A model generated the notes under the pieces. The model was not told where the DNA came from. It ran no database searches and worked only from the letters and a program-made list of their open reading frames with translations. Below, piece by piece: positions 18,997-28,364 of a stretch of 64,000 nt of DNA. This DNA comes from Spirochaetota bacterium (GTDB lineage Bacteria; Spirochaetota; UBA4802; JAFGDQ01): positions 1 through 64,000 of the forward strand of contig JAXHTS010000078.1 of assembly GCA_034190085.1 (NCBI GenBank). Direction: 5' to 3'. Position 1 is the first letter of the stretch; each line of letters opens with the position of its first letter. Position numbers and translations under genes: made by a program.

Positions 18997-19584
18997 ATGG
19001 CATGGTATAACTCGCTATTGAAATTTTTCTCAAGTTCTTCTGGAGGCATTATTGACAGTATAGCGGATTCTATTGATCGATTTGTTACCACCGATGAGGA
19101 GAAGACCAAACTTAGAATGGAATTGCAGAAATTGGAGGTTGAACAGCAGAGGAATAGTTTTGAATTTCAGCAGCAGATGCAGGAGCTAATCCAGAAGAGA
19201 GAGTCAGAGATAGAGCAAACTATAAGGAGTGAACTCGAAGCGAAGTCGGAGATAATGCTGGCAGAGTTGCGTCAGGATGATAAGTATACTAAAAGGGCTC
19301 GACCAACTGTAGTATATGTTGGGCTTATTTTTATATTGTTAGAAATTTTTGGCTTGAGGCATATAATCCTTAGCAAATTATGTGCTGATAATTTTGGGGA
19401 TATAATTAAAAGCTCCGATTCTATTTTTAAGACCTTTCTTATAGCGTGGAGCGGTGTGATAGGGGTTTATTCAATAGGCAGATCAGCTGAAAAGAGGGGT
19501 TTAAGAGGCAAGTTGACGTCACTCGTAACGGGCGAAATTCCTCCCCAAGTTAAGCTAAGTGAAAGGCCAAAAATACAATGGTAG
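18997..19584 (+). CDS. Putative holin, GTA_holin_3TM-like
   Basis: 195 residues. Residues 10-30 include the amphipathic GGIIDSIADSIDRFVTTDEE. A long charged helix follows (about 35-100, rich in Gln/Glu, coiled-coil-like). RARPTVVYVGLIFILLEIFG is the first clear membrane segment (about 101-120) and TFLIAWSGVIGVYSIGRSAE a second (about 147-166). This layout matches the family described as holin of 3 TMs for gene-transfer release, found in prophages and gene transfer agents. It would make membrane lesions that let a lysin reach the wall. AAGGGAG is well placed before ATG. The amidase gene overlaps its end by 7 bases. No phage structural gene is in view. Confidence 0.75.
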   Translation: MAWYNSLLKFFSSSSGGIIDSIADSIDRFVTTDEEKTKLRMELQKLEVEQQRNSFEFQQQMQELIQKRESEIEQTIRSELEAKSEIMLAELRQDDKYTKRARPTVVYVGLIFILLEIFGLRHIILSKLCADNFGDIIKSSDSIFKTFLIAWSGVIGVYSIGRSAEKRGLRGKLTSLVTGEIPPQVKLSERPKIQW

Positions 19585-20078
19585 ATGTAATATTTCACTG
19601 TTCTGATTCCAGATTTGGAAATACAGCATTGATTACCATGTGGCATACATTGCCGCCTCGAGAGGTTGTTCAAAATGGGAAAAGATATAAGGGTAATGGA
19701 TGGGATAATATAGGGTATCACTACGTCATTCTGAATGGATGGCTAAATCTTAATAGATATAATTCAAGATATAATGGGTACATTGAAACCGGAAGGCCAT
19801 TGGATGAGGATCACCTAATAGAATCTGGTGAAAGGGGGGCTCATGTCAGGGGATTTAATAGGAATTCCGTCGGGATATGCTTAATTGGCAAGTCTGGCGA
19901 ATTTACAGATGAGCAGCTTAATTCCGCATTAGAGATAACCCTTTCCATGGAAAAGCAATTTATTATAATTAACCTGCTTCAACATAGCGATCTCGATATG
20001 AGTAAACCCTATTGTGCTGGATTGGATATGGATCAGTTTAAGATAAATTATGAGATCTATAAGGAGTGGCAATTATAA
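19578..20078 (+). CDS. N-acetylmuramoyl-L-alanine amidase, T7-lysozyme-like endolysin
   Basis: 166 residues, the size of a single-domain phage endolysin, with no signal peptide. Zinc ligands are His7 (IFHCSDS), His136 (LLQHSDLD) and Cys146 (KPYCAG); the catalytic-site Tyr and Lys correspond to Tyr49 in IGYHYVI and Lys143. Other typical blocks are GRPLDEDHL, GAHVRGFNRNSVGIC and TDEQL. It would cut the amide bond between muramic acid and the stem peptide. It overlaps the holin gene, so the two are surely one lysis cassette. Without a signal peptide, export would depend on the holin. The pair sits alone among chromosomal genes. Confidence 0.87.
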   Translation: MVDVIFHCSDSRFGNTALITMWHTLPPREVVQNGKRYKGNGWDNIGYHYVILNGWLNLNRYNSRYNGYIETGRPLDEDHLIESGERGAHVRGFNRNSVGICLIGKSGEFTDEQLNSALEITLSMEKQFIIINLLQHSDLDMSKPYCAGLDMDQFKINYEIYKEWQL

Positions 20079-20184
20079 GGGTATTAATTCACAATGGGGA
20101 GGGTAACCGTTATTATCCAGAATAAATTGAGAATAAGCTACCAGATGTTGAGATAAGGATAGGTTATTAGCAGCTATTATCAAT

Positions 20185-21246
20185 ATGAAGGGGTTATTGG
20201 CGATTGCAGTGCTTTTCTCATTCCTTTTTTGCGGAAGGGTTGAAGAGCTTGGCATCTTTGGGGAATCCAGAAAGGGGGATGTGCTTGGTCAGGATGGCAT
20301 TACGCCAATTATATTGTCAGATTCAATAGTACTATGGACTTTTGGCGATACAATCCTAGGGACATGGAAGGGTAATATCTCAACATCAGCAACCTTTTCT
20401 GAGTCGGTTAATATCACTGATATGATCTCGAATTCGCTTGCATTTTCTGAAGTCCCAACACCAGAAAATGTCAGGAATTTGAGATTTTTTTATTTAAAGG
20501 AGGAAGGCAGGGTCTGTCAATTCTTAAAATATAGAAAGGATGAGAATCCGAGGCTATACAGACTTTGGCCTGTAGACGGGGTAAGAATTGATAATAGGGT
20601 TTATATATATTATTATATAATAAAGATGAACTGGCCCACCTCCTTTCATATGATGGGTGTAGGGATTGCAGTATGGAATATACCGAATAATTGGAATATT
20701 GGAGATGATGTCGAGTTCAAGAGGCTTCCAAATCTCTTCCCATCTTCATATCCTGCCTTTGGCGCAACCGTTTTAAGGAAGGGGAATTACATATATACAG
20801 CAGGTCATTACAAAGAAAAGGATTATACTTCGCCAATAAAGATAGCCAGAGTAGATGTTAAAGGGATAGAGAACCGCGCATCATATGATTATCTTACACG
20901 GGATGGGAATTGGGTGAAAAACATCGAAAATGGTGAGCCCTTTCTGGGAGATGTGATGGGGGAATGCTCAATCTCTTATAATGAAAATTCTGGTATGTAT
21001 GTGATCATATACTGTCAGACAATGACTGGAAGGATAATAATGGTCGCCTTCAGCGATTTTAGGGAGCTCTATAAATCTCAAAAGAGGATTATCTATGAAC
21101 CTCCTATGTTGGTTCCCAATGGCACAAATAGATCCCTGTGGTATTATTCTGGGAAGGAGATATTCTCTTCTGGGGACTTAATATTTGTTATTTATATTAA
21201 TCCATTAGAATATCAACCCTATCTGCTAAAACTTACTATGAAATAG
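20185..21246 (+). CDS. Lipoprotein, DUF4185-like propeller
   Basis: 353 residues. A lipoprotein signal ends at Cys16 (FSFLFCG). The mature part is rich in beta strands and aromatic residues: SIVLWTFGDTILGTW, GVGIAVWNI, YPAFGATVLRKGNYIYTAGH, YVIIYCQTM and LWYYSGKEIFSSGDLIFVIY. This resembles DUF4185, a beta-propeller family related to glycosidase folds, and the GD near Asp52 is the kind of residue that may bind sugar. The family match is from memory and moderate. The protein is probably anchored at the cell envelope. It follows the lysis pair by 106 bases; a shared transcript is possible but no functional link is evident. Confidence 0.6.
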   Translation: MKGLLAIAVLFSFLFCGRVEELGIFGESRKGDVLGQDGITPIILSDSIVLWTFGDTILGTWKGNISTSATFSESVNITDMISNSLAFSEVPTPENVRNLRFFYLKEEGRVCQFLKYRKDENPRLYRLWPVDGVRIDNRVYIYYYIIKMNWPTSFHMMGVGIAVWNIPNNWNIGDDVEFKRLPNLFPSSYPAFGATVLRKGNYIYTAGHYKEKDYTSPIKIARVDVKGIENRASYDYLTRDGNWVKNIENGEPFLGDVMGECSISYNENSGMYVIIYCQTMTGRIIMVAFSDFRELYKSQKRIIYEPPMLVPNGTNRSLWYYSGKEIFSSGDLIFVIYINPLEYQPYLLKLTMK

Positions 21247-21257
21247 CCTTGAATATA

Positions 21258-21515
21258 CTACCTTCCCTCCATTTTTTTGTAAGCCAAACTAATATGCTTA
21301 TTGACCTCTTTTAAGAGACTGATAATCTCTTTCAACTCTGAAGCCACATCATTTAATCCCATCTCTTCTGTTTTCTTTAGCCATTTTTCATGATCATTTA
21401 TATGTTCTTTGTTATGACTCAGCCAGTATTTCATTAACATTTTTAACTTTTCATAGTCAGTTTTAGCAGTTTCAGAGTCATGATTATGACTATGATGATG
21501 ATTGTGATCATGCAT
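21258..21515 (-). CDS. Small His-rich probable nickel-binding protein
   Basis: 85 residues. The N-terminus MHDHNHHHSHNHDSE carries seven His and three Asp within the first 14 residues, a classic metal-chelating tail. The rest is a helical domain (YEKLKMLMKYWLSHNKEH, WLKKTEEMG, ELKEIISLLKEVNKHISLAY) with more His residues. The start ATG is two bases after the cooT stop and its ribosome binding site (GAGAGGAAGG) lies inside cooT, so translation is coupled. Given CooT next door, a nickel storage or chaperone role is likely, though not proven. Confidence 0.75.
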   Translation of the reverse strand: MHDHNHHHSHNHDSETAKTDYEKLKMLMKYWLSHNKEHINDHEKWLKKTEEMGLNDVASELKEIISLLKEVNKHISLAYKKMEGR

Positions 21516-21517
21516 TA

Positions 21518-21712
21518 TCAGTCCTTCCTCTCGCCAAGTATAATATAATTTTCCATGAGGTTTGTTTCTTTAATAAAAAAACCTTCGATTTCCTTTTTTT
21601 CACCAAAAATTGAATTTATTTCAATTCTGCCATCATTATCTATAATTGAAGCGGCCTCTTCAATAATGATTTCGCTATTTTTATCTTTTAGATACACCTT
21701 TGAAAGACACAT
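21518..21712 (-). CDS. cooT: CooT-family nickel-binding protein
   Basis: 64 residues starting MCLSKVYL, the CooT-family signature; in CooT of Rhodospirillum the Cys2 residues of a dimer bind one Ni(II). The body (IIIEEAASIIDNDGRIEINSI, then ENYIILGERKD) fits the small beta-barrel fold. It likely delivers or holds nickel for an enzyme such as CO dehydrogenase or hydrogenase; no such enzyme is in the window. It is the first gene of a two-gene minus-strand operon with a His-rich partner. GAGGAGG precedes ATG. Confidence 0.82.
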   Translation of the reverse strand: MCLSKVYLKDKNSEIIIEEAASIIDNDGRIEINSIFGEKKEIEGFFIKETNLMENYIILGERKD

Positions 21713-22239
21713 TCAAATCCTCCTCTGCTATGTTAACATTTCATCAATATTCTAATCAATGATTCTTTATCAATTTGTCCTAATATATATTAGGATAGGT
21801 GAAAGATCTCTTATATCCTTTTTCAGCTTCATGTCAATTTATAATTGACTTATTAGGATAAATATATATAGGATGCTTCAGTTTGATGTTATTAATGAGT
21901 TATGATCTGGATATGTCAATATGTTTAGCATTGTATAATAATTATTTTCATTCAATACAATTATATTATCAAATAATAAGAGAGAACTATACTATAATAA
22001 TTACCAATAGCTTGGCAGTAAACTTATTAGTTTTATTAAATACTCTTTTTTAACATACTTAGAGGAAATTTGTATTTATAAATATTATCCTCTTGAAATA
22101 GCATTTTGATAATTAGAGAAATAATATTATTTGAAATATCAATACCCCAGAAAGGGATAAAAGGCCCATGCATCTCTCTAAAGAGTAAAAGGGCAGCTTC
22201 CTCATCCGCATACTGATTACACTAATACAATAACTTATA
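21713..22239. other. Gene-free divergent spacer with palindrome
   Basis: AT-rich spacer between cooT (minus) and the PPC lipoprotein (plus). Apart from the palindrome at 21778-21795 and a looser AGGATA-rich stretch at about 21858-21874, I see no gene, tRNA or strong terminator. Confidence 0.4.
21778..21795. promoter_or_regulatory. Perfect 18-bp palindrome upstream of cooT
   Basis: TCCTAATATATATTAGGA is an exact palindrome (9+9) centred 75 bases upstream of the cooT start. The position and the nickel context suggest an operator for a dimeric metal-responsive repressor, but the sequence does not match the E. coli NikR consensus I know. A related half-site (TTAGGATA) occurs at about 21860. Confidence 0.5.
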
Positions 22240-23835
22240 ATGTTTATTAATATTATTAACAAAGGTGTACAAGTCAAAAGGAAATTTATATCTCAATTGA
22301 TATCCCTTTTCATTATTTTAGCCATTATGATGTCCTGTAACACAAAAACATATGAGGAGATTGAACCTAATGATGCCTTTTCCAGAGCTAATCGAATTGA
22401 GACCAATTCAATAGTGGAGGGATTGCTAAATACACTAGATGATATTGATTTTTACAGGCTTGAGGTAATAACCCCAATGGTGGTTGACGTCTCCATTGCT
22501 CCAGTGAAGGGGGTTAATCATGCTTTTCAGATTTGGGGGTATGATGGTTCTCATGTGTTAATGAAACATGTAGATGATTTGAGAAAGTCTTCACCTGAGC
22601 GAATATGCAATTTATTTGTAAATAAGGGTGTATATTATATAACAGTTCTGCATGGCGAGATGGATAAGGTAAATGGAAATAGCCAGAATAAATATAAATT
22701 GCGATTGTCTGGAAGGGAATGGGATAACGAAGAGCATGAAACCAATGATAGCAATAAGAATGCAAACCTATTGGAGGTGGGAAGTGAAATTCTAGGCTAT
22801 TTCTCCCCATCATATAATAGAATGAACTATAGCGAAAATCACCCATTGCGGGAGGAAGACTGGTATTATCTAAATGTTGAGTTAGATAGCGAAAAACCGA
22901 TACTTCTAAATATTGAACTATCGGGGGTGCCAGAGATCAATTCTATCCTGCACTTTTTAGATTTTGAGCAGGATGAAATAGGATCTTCGGATATGAATGG
23001 CCTAGGACAAGGAGAACTTTTGAAGGATATTGGTATTTCTATATCTGGAATATATTATATTATGGTTGCCTCGAACTTCGAATCTAATTGTGATGTGCCA
23101 TATAGGTTATTAGTTACTTCAAGGGATTATGATCATTCTTCAGAGATTGAACCAAATAATATAATCGATCAGGCTAATGTTATTGTTGGTGATAATGTGA
23201 AGGGCAGGATATTCCCTAAAGGGGATATAGATTATTATTTATATAATAATATTAGTAGTGAAAATAAGATATATAAAATTGAAGTAATCCCTCCAGGTGA
23301 TCTGGATATCAAGTTTGAAATATATAGCAGCAATGACAAAAGGCTTTTTGAGATTGATTGTTATGCAAAAGGGGTGAGGGAAATAATGCCCAATGCCCTT
23401 CTATTCAGCGATTATTATATAAAGGTGATGTCTAAGGGGGGTGAATATGATCATGATTTCCCTTATCAAGTATCTGTATCCTCTTCCCCTTTTTCTGAGG
23501 GGAATGAAATAGAGCCGAATGACAAGAAGGGATTGGCTAATGTGATACGCAATGACATTATTAAGGGTTATATCTCCAGCAAGGGGGACAAGGATTATTA
23601 TTATTTAGAGTACAATCGAAGAGTAATGAAGAAATTTACTGTATATGGAGTAAAGGATTCGGAGTTAAAGATATCTATTACTGATCCCTTGGGTTATACA
23701 ATAAAATCAGAAATCCTGAGAGGTGATGAATCTAAATCTATCATTGAAATGATAGATAATAAGGGTTATGTTGTTGTGGAATCTCTAGTTGAGAATTATG
23801 ATGGACCATATAAAATTGAAATCGGAGAGAAATAG
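22240..23835 (+). CDS. Lipoprotein with four PPC-like domains
   Basis: 531 residues. The signal segment ends IMMSC with Cys33 as the lipidation site. Four modules each open with the pre-peptidase C-terminal (PPC) hallmark: IEPNDAFSRAN (about 41), HETNDSNKNA (about 167), EIEPNNIIDQAN (about 306) and EIEPNDKKGLAN (about 426), followed by GD(I/K)DYY-type strands (DDIDFYRLEV, EDWYYLNVE, GDIDYYLY, GDKDYYYLE). PPC modules usually flank secreted proteases; here no catalytic domain is present, so this is a pure binding or scaffold surface protein. No clear ribosome binding site is seen at ATG 22240. The next gene begins at the base after its stop. Confidence 0.78.
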   Translation: MFINIINKGVQVKRKFISQLISLFIILAIMMSCNTKTYEEIEPNDAFSRANRIETNSIVEGLLNTLDDIDFYRLEVITPMVVDVSIAPVKGVNHAFQIWGYDGSHVLMKHVDDLRKSSPERICNLFVNKGVYYITVLHGEMDKVNGNSQNKYKLRLSGREWDNEEHETNDSNKNANLLEVGSEILGYFSPSYNRMNYSENHPLREEDWYYLNVELDSEKPILLNIELSGVPEINSILHFLDFEQDEIGSSDMNGLGQGELLKDIGISISGIYYIMVASNFESNCDVPYRLLVTSRDYDHSSEIEPNNIIDQANVIVGDNVKGRIFPKGDIDYYLYNNISSENKIYKIEVIPPGDLDIKFEIYSSNDKRLFEIDCYAKGVREIMPNALLFSDYYIKVMSKGGEYDHDFPYQVSVSSSPFSEGNEIEPNDKKGLANVIRNDIIKGYISSKGDKDYYYLEYNRRVMKKFTVYGVKDSELKISITDPLGYTIKSEILRGDESKSIIEMIDNKGYVVVESLVENYDGPYKIEIGEK

Positions 23836-24303
23836 ATGGGGATTATGGGAAGGTGTTTGTATTTTATATATCTAATAATATTGATATTTCAGCTTTTCTG
23901 TGTTGAGGAGAGGAAAACCGTTAAGGATATCAGGGTTTACAGAGAACCCAAGGGTTATAATATTAAATTTATAGGTTATGATATTAATATTAATAATCCT
24001 GAAAGGGATAGGAGGGCATATTACAAGGTTTATATTGATAAGCTTGAAGTAGGTAGAACTACAATAGGTTTGGAGTCGCAGTTGAAGACATTTGAATATA
24101 AGATCCAGAGCAATAGGCATCTTTTGATGGTTGAGAAGTATGCATTGGATGAAAAGAGGGGTAAGTATATCAAATTGAATAATATTGAGCAACCCAAACC
24201 GAATTTCATTTATTTTAATCTTCCACTTGATAAAGTAGTAGTCATTACCCTAATTAATGATATTATTTATAATAAATCATCATTTGGAATAGATGTTGAA
24301 TGA
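23836..24303 (+). CDS. Hypothetical lipoprotein
   Basis: 155 residues, not recognised. The N-terminus is strongly hydrophobic and ends FQLFC (Cys26), a loose lipobox, so the protein may be lipidated; an uncleaved anchor is the alternative. The mature part has alternating beta strands (YNIKFIGYDININ, AYYKVYIDKLEVG) that look like one small beta-sandwich. ATG follows the stop codon of the PPC gene with no gap, with GGAGAG upstream. A joint envelope function with the PPC lipoprotein is inferred from coupling only. Confidence 0.6.
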   Translation: MGIMGRCLYFIYLIILIFQLFCVEERKTVKDIRVYREPKGYNIKFIGYDININNPERDRRAYYKVYIDKLEVGRTTIGLESQLKTFEYKIQSNRHLLMVEKYALDEKRGKYIKLNNIEQPKPNFIYFNLPLDKVVVITLINDIIYNKSSFGIDVE

Positions 24304-24333
24304 ATAAGATAATCTAAATAATCCACTATTTTT

Positions 24334-24355
24334 GAGAAGGGAGAGATGCCTTCTC
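24334..24355 (+). terminator. Probable terminator after the lipoprotein pair
   Basis: GAGAAGG at 24334-24340 pairs with CCTTCTC at 24349-24355, 8-base loop, followed by the weak T stretch TTCATT. It lies 31 bases after the stop codon. A second hairpin, ACCCTA/TAGGGT at 24453-24470, lies 56 bases before dnaG and may belong to the dnaG leader. Confidence 0.45.
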
Positions 24356-24525
24356 TTCATTAAATCCAGATAAACGCAAATATTCAACTTTTAGTATCAT
24401 TCAATTAGATAAGTATATAATTCTACAGAATATGGGATAGTAAATGAGAGTAACCCTATTGTAGTAGGGTACAATATATTTATCGCAAAAGTCTTTTGAA
24501 TCTTAATATTAGATCTATGTAGGTT

Positions 24526-26313
24526 ATGTTGATATCAAGAGAGATCATAGAGAGAATAAGGGAGAGAGCACAGATAGAGGAAATAGTGAGTAGATACGTT
24601 CCTTCTTTAAAGAGGAAGGGGAAGAATTATACCGCTCTCTGTCCATTTCATAAGGAAAAAACCCCATCCTTTACCGTTTCGCCAGATAAACAGATTTTTT
24701 ATTGTTTTGGGTGCCATATAGGGGGAAATGTATTTTCTTTTATTTCAAGGATTGAAAGGTTAAATTTTCCAGAGAGTGTCAGATTCATCGGAGGTCTTGT
24801 AGGTGTTGAGGTTAAGGGGGAAACAAATAGGGGAGGTGGGGAACAGTTCGATAGATTGAAAAAGATTAATTATGAAGCGATGAATCACTATCATAAATCG
24901 ATAAAAGCAGAGTTCGGACGAGAGGGTCGCAGGTATTTAATGAATAGAGGGATATCCAAAGAGAGTATTATAGAATTTAGGTTGGGTTTTTCTCCTGATT
25001 CATGGAACTTCCTTACAAATCACTTTAAAGATATGAATATTCCATTATCATTGCCCTCTGAGGTTGGACTTATTGGAGTATCAGAAAAGGGTGGAAATAG
25101 TAATTATTATGACAGGTTTAGAAATAGGATTATATTTCCCATATTTAGTAGAAGCAATGATGTAATCGGTTTTGGTGGAAGAATAATAGGAAATGGAGAA
25201 CCAAAATATATCAATTCTCCTGAGTCATCTCTCTTTAAGAAGAGAGAGGTGCTCTATGGCATGAATATTGCACAGGAATACATTCAGCAATTGGATAGAG
25301 CAATTGTAGTAGAGGGGTATCTTGATGTAATTGGATGTCATCAGGCTGGAATAAAGAATGTCGTTGCTCCCTTAGGTACCGCGTTGACCTCGTCTCAGAT
25401 AAGGCTTTTGGCAAGATTTTGCAATGAAGTAATATTATTATTTGATGCTGATTCATCTGGATTTAGGGCATCTTTACGTTCTTTGGAGACGTTAGAGGAT
25501 ATAAGTATTGAGGCTAGGATCGCAGTATTACCAGAGGGTGATCCATTTGAGTTTATAATCAATAGGGGGGTTAGAGAATTCATGGTTGTTGTGGATTCAA
25601 GTCTAAAGCCCCTAGAGTTTAGAATTGAGATGGCATTTGCTGATTATCAAAATGAGGATAGGCTAACTATTCTATTTAAAGTATTTAATATTATTAAAGA
25701 TATAAAATATGAGACAGAACGGGATATATATTTCAAGAAGGTCAGTTCTCATTTAAAGGTTGATGAGAATTCAATAAGGGAAGATTACAAAAAATTTATT
25801 GCCAGGGGAAATAAATATGAAACAAAATTAGATAATAATAACTCAAATACAGATAGTATAAACTACCTTACAAGAAGCCATAGAGAATTGATCCTCTTAT
25901 TATGTAATTATCCAGAACTTATTGAAAGAGCGATATTGGATTTCACGGAAAATGAATTTATAGATCCTATTATAAAAGATATTTATAAAAAATTAATTGA
26001 TCTTTTCTATAATAGTGAAAAAATTTCTATTGACAGAATGTTTGATTTTTTCTCTGAAGGAAAGACGCGAGATTTTTTTCAGGACAGTCTCTTTAGGTGT
26101 GATATAATTGATAGTCCTGATGGAGTATATAATCAGTTATATTTAAATATAAAATTGTATCAAATTGATCAGAAAATAAATCGATACATAAGTATGATAC
26201 AAAATCCGGATTATTCTAAAAAAATTGAAGTGAATGAATATTTAGCTGAGATCGATGTGTTACGACGAGAAAAGGAGAAGTTATCACCCTATCTCTATAA
26301 TAAGATAATATAA
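24526..26313 (+). CDS. dnaG: DNA primase
   Basis: 595 residues. It makes the RNA primers for chromosome replication. The N-terminal CHC2 zinc finger has Cys39, His42, Cys60 and Cys63 (CPFHKEKTPSF, YCFGC). The catalytic core includes the RNA-polymerase-like fold and a Toprim domain with VVEGYLDVIG (about 263) and LLFDADSSG. The C-terminal third is AT-rich in codons and diverged, as is usual for the DnaB-interacting domain. It precedes rpoD, the ancient dnaG-rpoD (macromolecular synthesis) arrangement without rpsU. Confidence 0.96.
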   Translation: MLISREIIERIRERAQIEEIVSRYVPSLKRKGKNYTALCPFHKEKTPSFTVSPDKQIFYCFGCHIGGNVFSFISRIERLNFPESVRFIGGLVGVEVKGETNRGGGEQFDRLKKINYEAMNHYHKSIKAEFGREGRRYLMNRGISKESIIEFRLGFSPDSWNFLTNHFKDMNIPLSLPSEVGLIGVSEKGGNSNYYDRFRNRIIFPIFSRSNDVIGFGGRIIGNGEPKYINSPESSLFKKREVLYGMNIAQEYIQQLDRAIVVEGYLDVIGCHQAGIKNVVAPLGTALTSSQIRLLARFCNEVILLFDADSSGFRASLRSLETLEDISIEARIAVLPEGDPFEFIINRGVREFMVVVDSSLKPLEFRIEMAFADYQNEDRLTILFKVFNIIKDIKYETERDIYFKKVSSHLKVDENSIREDYKKFIARGNKYETKLDNNNSNTDSINYLTRSHRELILLLCNYPELIERAILDFTENEFIDPIIKDIYKKLIDLFYNSEKISIDRMFDFFSEGKTRDFFQDSLFRCDIIDSPDGVYNQLYLNIKLYQIDQKINRYISMIQNPDYSKKIEVNEYLAEIDVLRREKEKLSPYLYNKII

Positions 26314-26423
26314 ATATACCAACCTTAGCTTTATTATTGCCTAAGAATCTATATAAATAATAATTCCAATTCTGCGTCGTCGCAAGTTTTAAAAATCTTA
26401 ACAGAGGTTTTACAAGGAGAATT

Positions 26424-28193
26424 ATGAAGGAAGAAGAATTAGTTTTAGAGAAAATTGACGAGGTGAATAAATTAATACAGTTAGGAAAATCCAATGGCGA
26501 AATAACATATGATGAGTTTAATGAGATTTTACCTGATAAGCTGTTAAATTCAGATAAAATAGATGATGTCTTTATTCTCTTAAATCAATTGGGCATTGAG
26601 GTTGTGGAGGAAACATCAAGAAAGTCAATTACTCTAAATCAAAAAGGAAAAGGCAACACCTTACAAAAGAGAACAACATCCTCTAGCCCAAGGGAAGCCT
26701 CATCTATTGATGATCCAATTCGGCTTTATTTGAGAGAGATTGGTAAGGTCTCTCTTCTATCAGGAGATGAGGAGGTCGATTTAGCAAAAAAAATTGAGGA
26801 GGGAGAGATTCTAATTGAGAATGCGGTTCTCAACTCTATGTTGTTTATTAATGAATTGATTAAGAGTTATCCTAAGGTTAAGGCCGGAAAGATTAAACTA
26901 ACTGATATAATGAAAGTTAATAAGCTATATTACTTTTCATCTGTTGATATGAAGGAGCTTGAGAGACGGTATAATGAAAAAATGAACATAATACTCTCTG
27001 GTGATAAAAAGGTATTACATCTTGAAAGCAAAATGAAAAAGATAGATGAGGATTCCAAGAAGGCATCAGAATATGATGATAAAAAAAGTAAATTGATGGA
27101 ATCGATAAGAAATGCAGCTTGGGAGATTGGAATAAATGAGGATGAGATATCAAAGCTTGCTAATAAGATCCAGTCTATGGTTTCAAGAATTCATGATACA
27201 TATGATTTATTTACAAATATTGAGAGAAGTTATGGCAAGACAATAAAAGAGATCAAGCATCTTGTACGTAAAGTAGAAAAGGGTGAAAATGTTGATCAAA
27301 TCCTTGGAGAACTGAAAATTAAGGATAAAGAAGAACTCTTCCAACTGGTGAAAGATATTAGAAATAATGAGAGAAAGATAAGAAGGATTGAACAGGATTC
27401 TGGTTCTTCATCTGAGACAATAATTGAGTGGGGGAAGCAGATAGACCTCGGTCAGAGAAAAATTTCCATTGCCAAAAAGGAGTTAATAAAAGCAAATTTG
27501 AGATTGGTTGTTTCCATTGCAAAGAAGTATGCAAATCGAGGTATGCATTTTTTTGATCTGGTACAGGAAGGAAACATAGGCTTAATCAAAGCAGTGGATA
27601 AGTTTGAATATAGGAAGGGTTATAAGTTTTCAACTTATGCAACATGGTGGATAAGACAGGCTATTACAAGGGCCATTTCTGATCAGGCCAGGACTATTCG
27701 TGTTCCTGTTCATATGATCGAACAGATAAATAAGGTAATGAGAGAGACAAGGTTGTTTCAGCAGGAATATGGCAGAGAACCAACATCAGAGGAGTTGGCA
27801 GATAGGCTTGGCTGGCCAGTAAACAGGGTGAAGGGTGTGAAGAATATTGCACGAGAACCTATTTCATTGGAGACTCCGGTAGGAGAGGAAGAGGATTCAT
27901 TGCTTGGTGATTTTATTGAGGATAAAGAGGTCGATTCACCTGCTAGTGTAGCAGCCTTTAGGCTGTTGGCTGAACAGATCGATTCAGTTTTAAATACCCT
28001 TCCTGCAAGGGAACAGAAGGTATTAAGAATGAGATTTGGCCTTGATGATGGATATTCACATACACTGGAAGAGGTGGGATATGTATTTAAAGTAACGAGA
28101 GAGAGGATAAGACAGATTGAGGCTAAAGCATTAAGAAGATTAAGGCATCCTACAAGAGCAAGAAAGTTAAAGGATTACCTTGAAATTTTATAA
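26424..28193 (+). CDS. rpoD: Primary RNA polymerase sigma factor (sigma-70)
   Basis: 589 residues. Region 1.1 is at the N-terminus, [17 protein letters not shown] is region 1.2, and a non-conserved insert lies between. Region 2 has [17 protein letters not shown] and [17 protein letters not shown] for core binding and -10 recognition. Regions 3 and 4 end with the helix-turn-helix [20 protein letters not shown]. The insert plus full region 1 mark it as the housekeeping sigma, not an alternative one. The ribosome binding site is AAGGAG. It ends at a strong terminator. Confidence 0.96.
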   Translation: MKEEELVLEKIDEVNKLIQLGKSNGEITYDEFNEILPDKLLNSDKIDDVFILLNQLGIEVVEETSRKSITLNQKGKGNTLQKRTTSSSPREASSIDDPIRLYLREIGKVSLLSGDEEVDLAKKIEEGEILIENAVLNSMLFINELIKSYPKVKAGKIKLTDIMKVNKLYYFSSVDMKELERRYNEKMNIILSGDKKVLHLESKMKKIDEDSKKASEYDDKKSKLMESIRNAAWEIGINEDEISKLANKIQSMVSRIHDTYDLFTNIERSYGKTIKEIKHLVRKVEKGENVDQILGELKIKDKEELFQLVKDIRNNERKIRRIEQDSGSSSETIIEWGKQIDLGQRKISIAKKELIKANLRLVVSIAKKYANRGMHFFDLVQEGNIGLIKAVDKFEYRKGYKFSTYATWWIRQAITRAISDQARTIRVPVHMIEQINKVMRETRLFQQEYGREPTSEELADRLGWPVNRVKGVKNIAREPISLETPVGEEEDSLLGDFIEDKEVDSPASVAAFRLLAEQIDSVLNTLPAREQKVLRMRFGLDDGYSHTLEEVGYVFKVTRERIRQIEAKALRRLRHPTRARKLKDYLEIL

Positions 28194-28220
28194 ATAAAAG
28201 TATAAATATTATAAATTTTT

Positions 28221-28248
28221 AAAGGGGATCATGATTTCCCCTTTTTTT
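28221..28248 (+). terminator. Strong intrinsic terminator after rpoD
   Basis: AAAGGGGA at 28221-28228 pairs with TCCCCTTT at 28237-28244; the T run spans 28242-28248. It lies 28 bases after the rpoD stop codon. Confidence 0.85.
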
Positions 28249-28364
28249 AGTTTTTAATGGACATATCAAAATGCAAATGCTATTATATCCCTTTCTGATT
28301 TGAAGATTGACTTATTTAAGACTATCTTATTGATTTAATATGCAAAATTTGTTAATTAGAGAAA

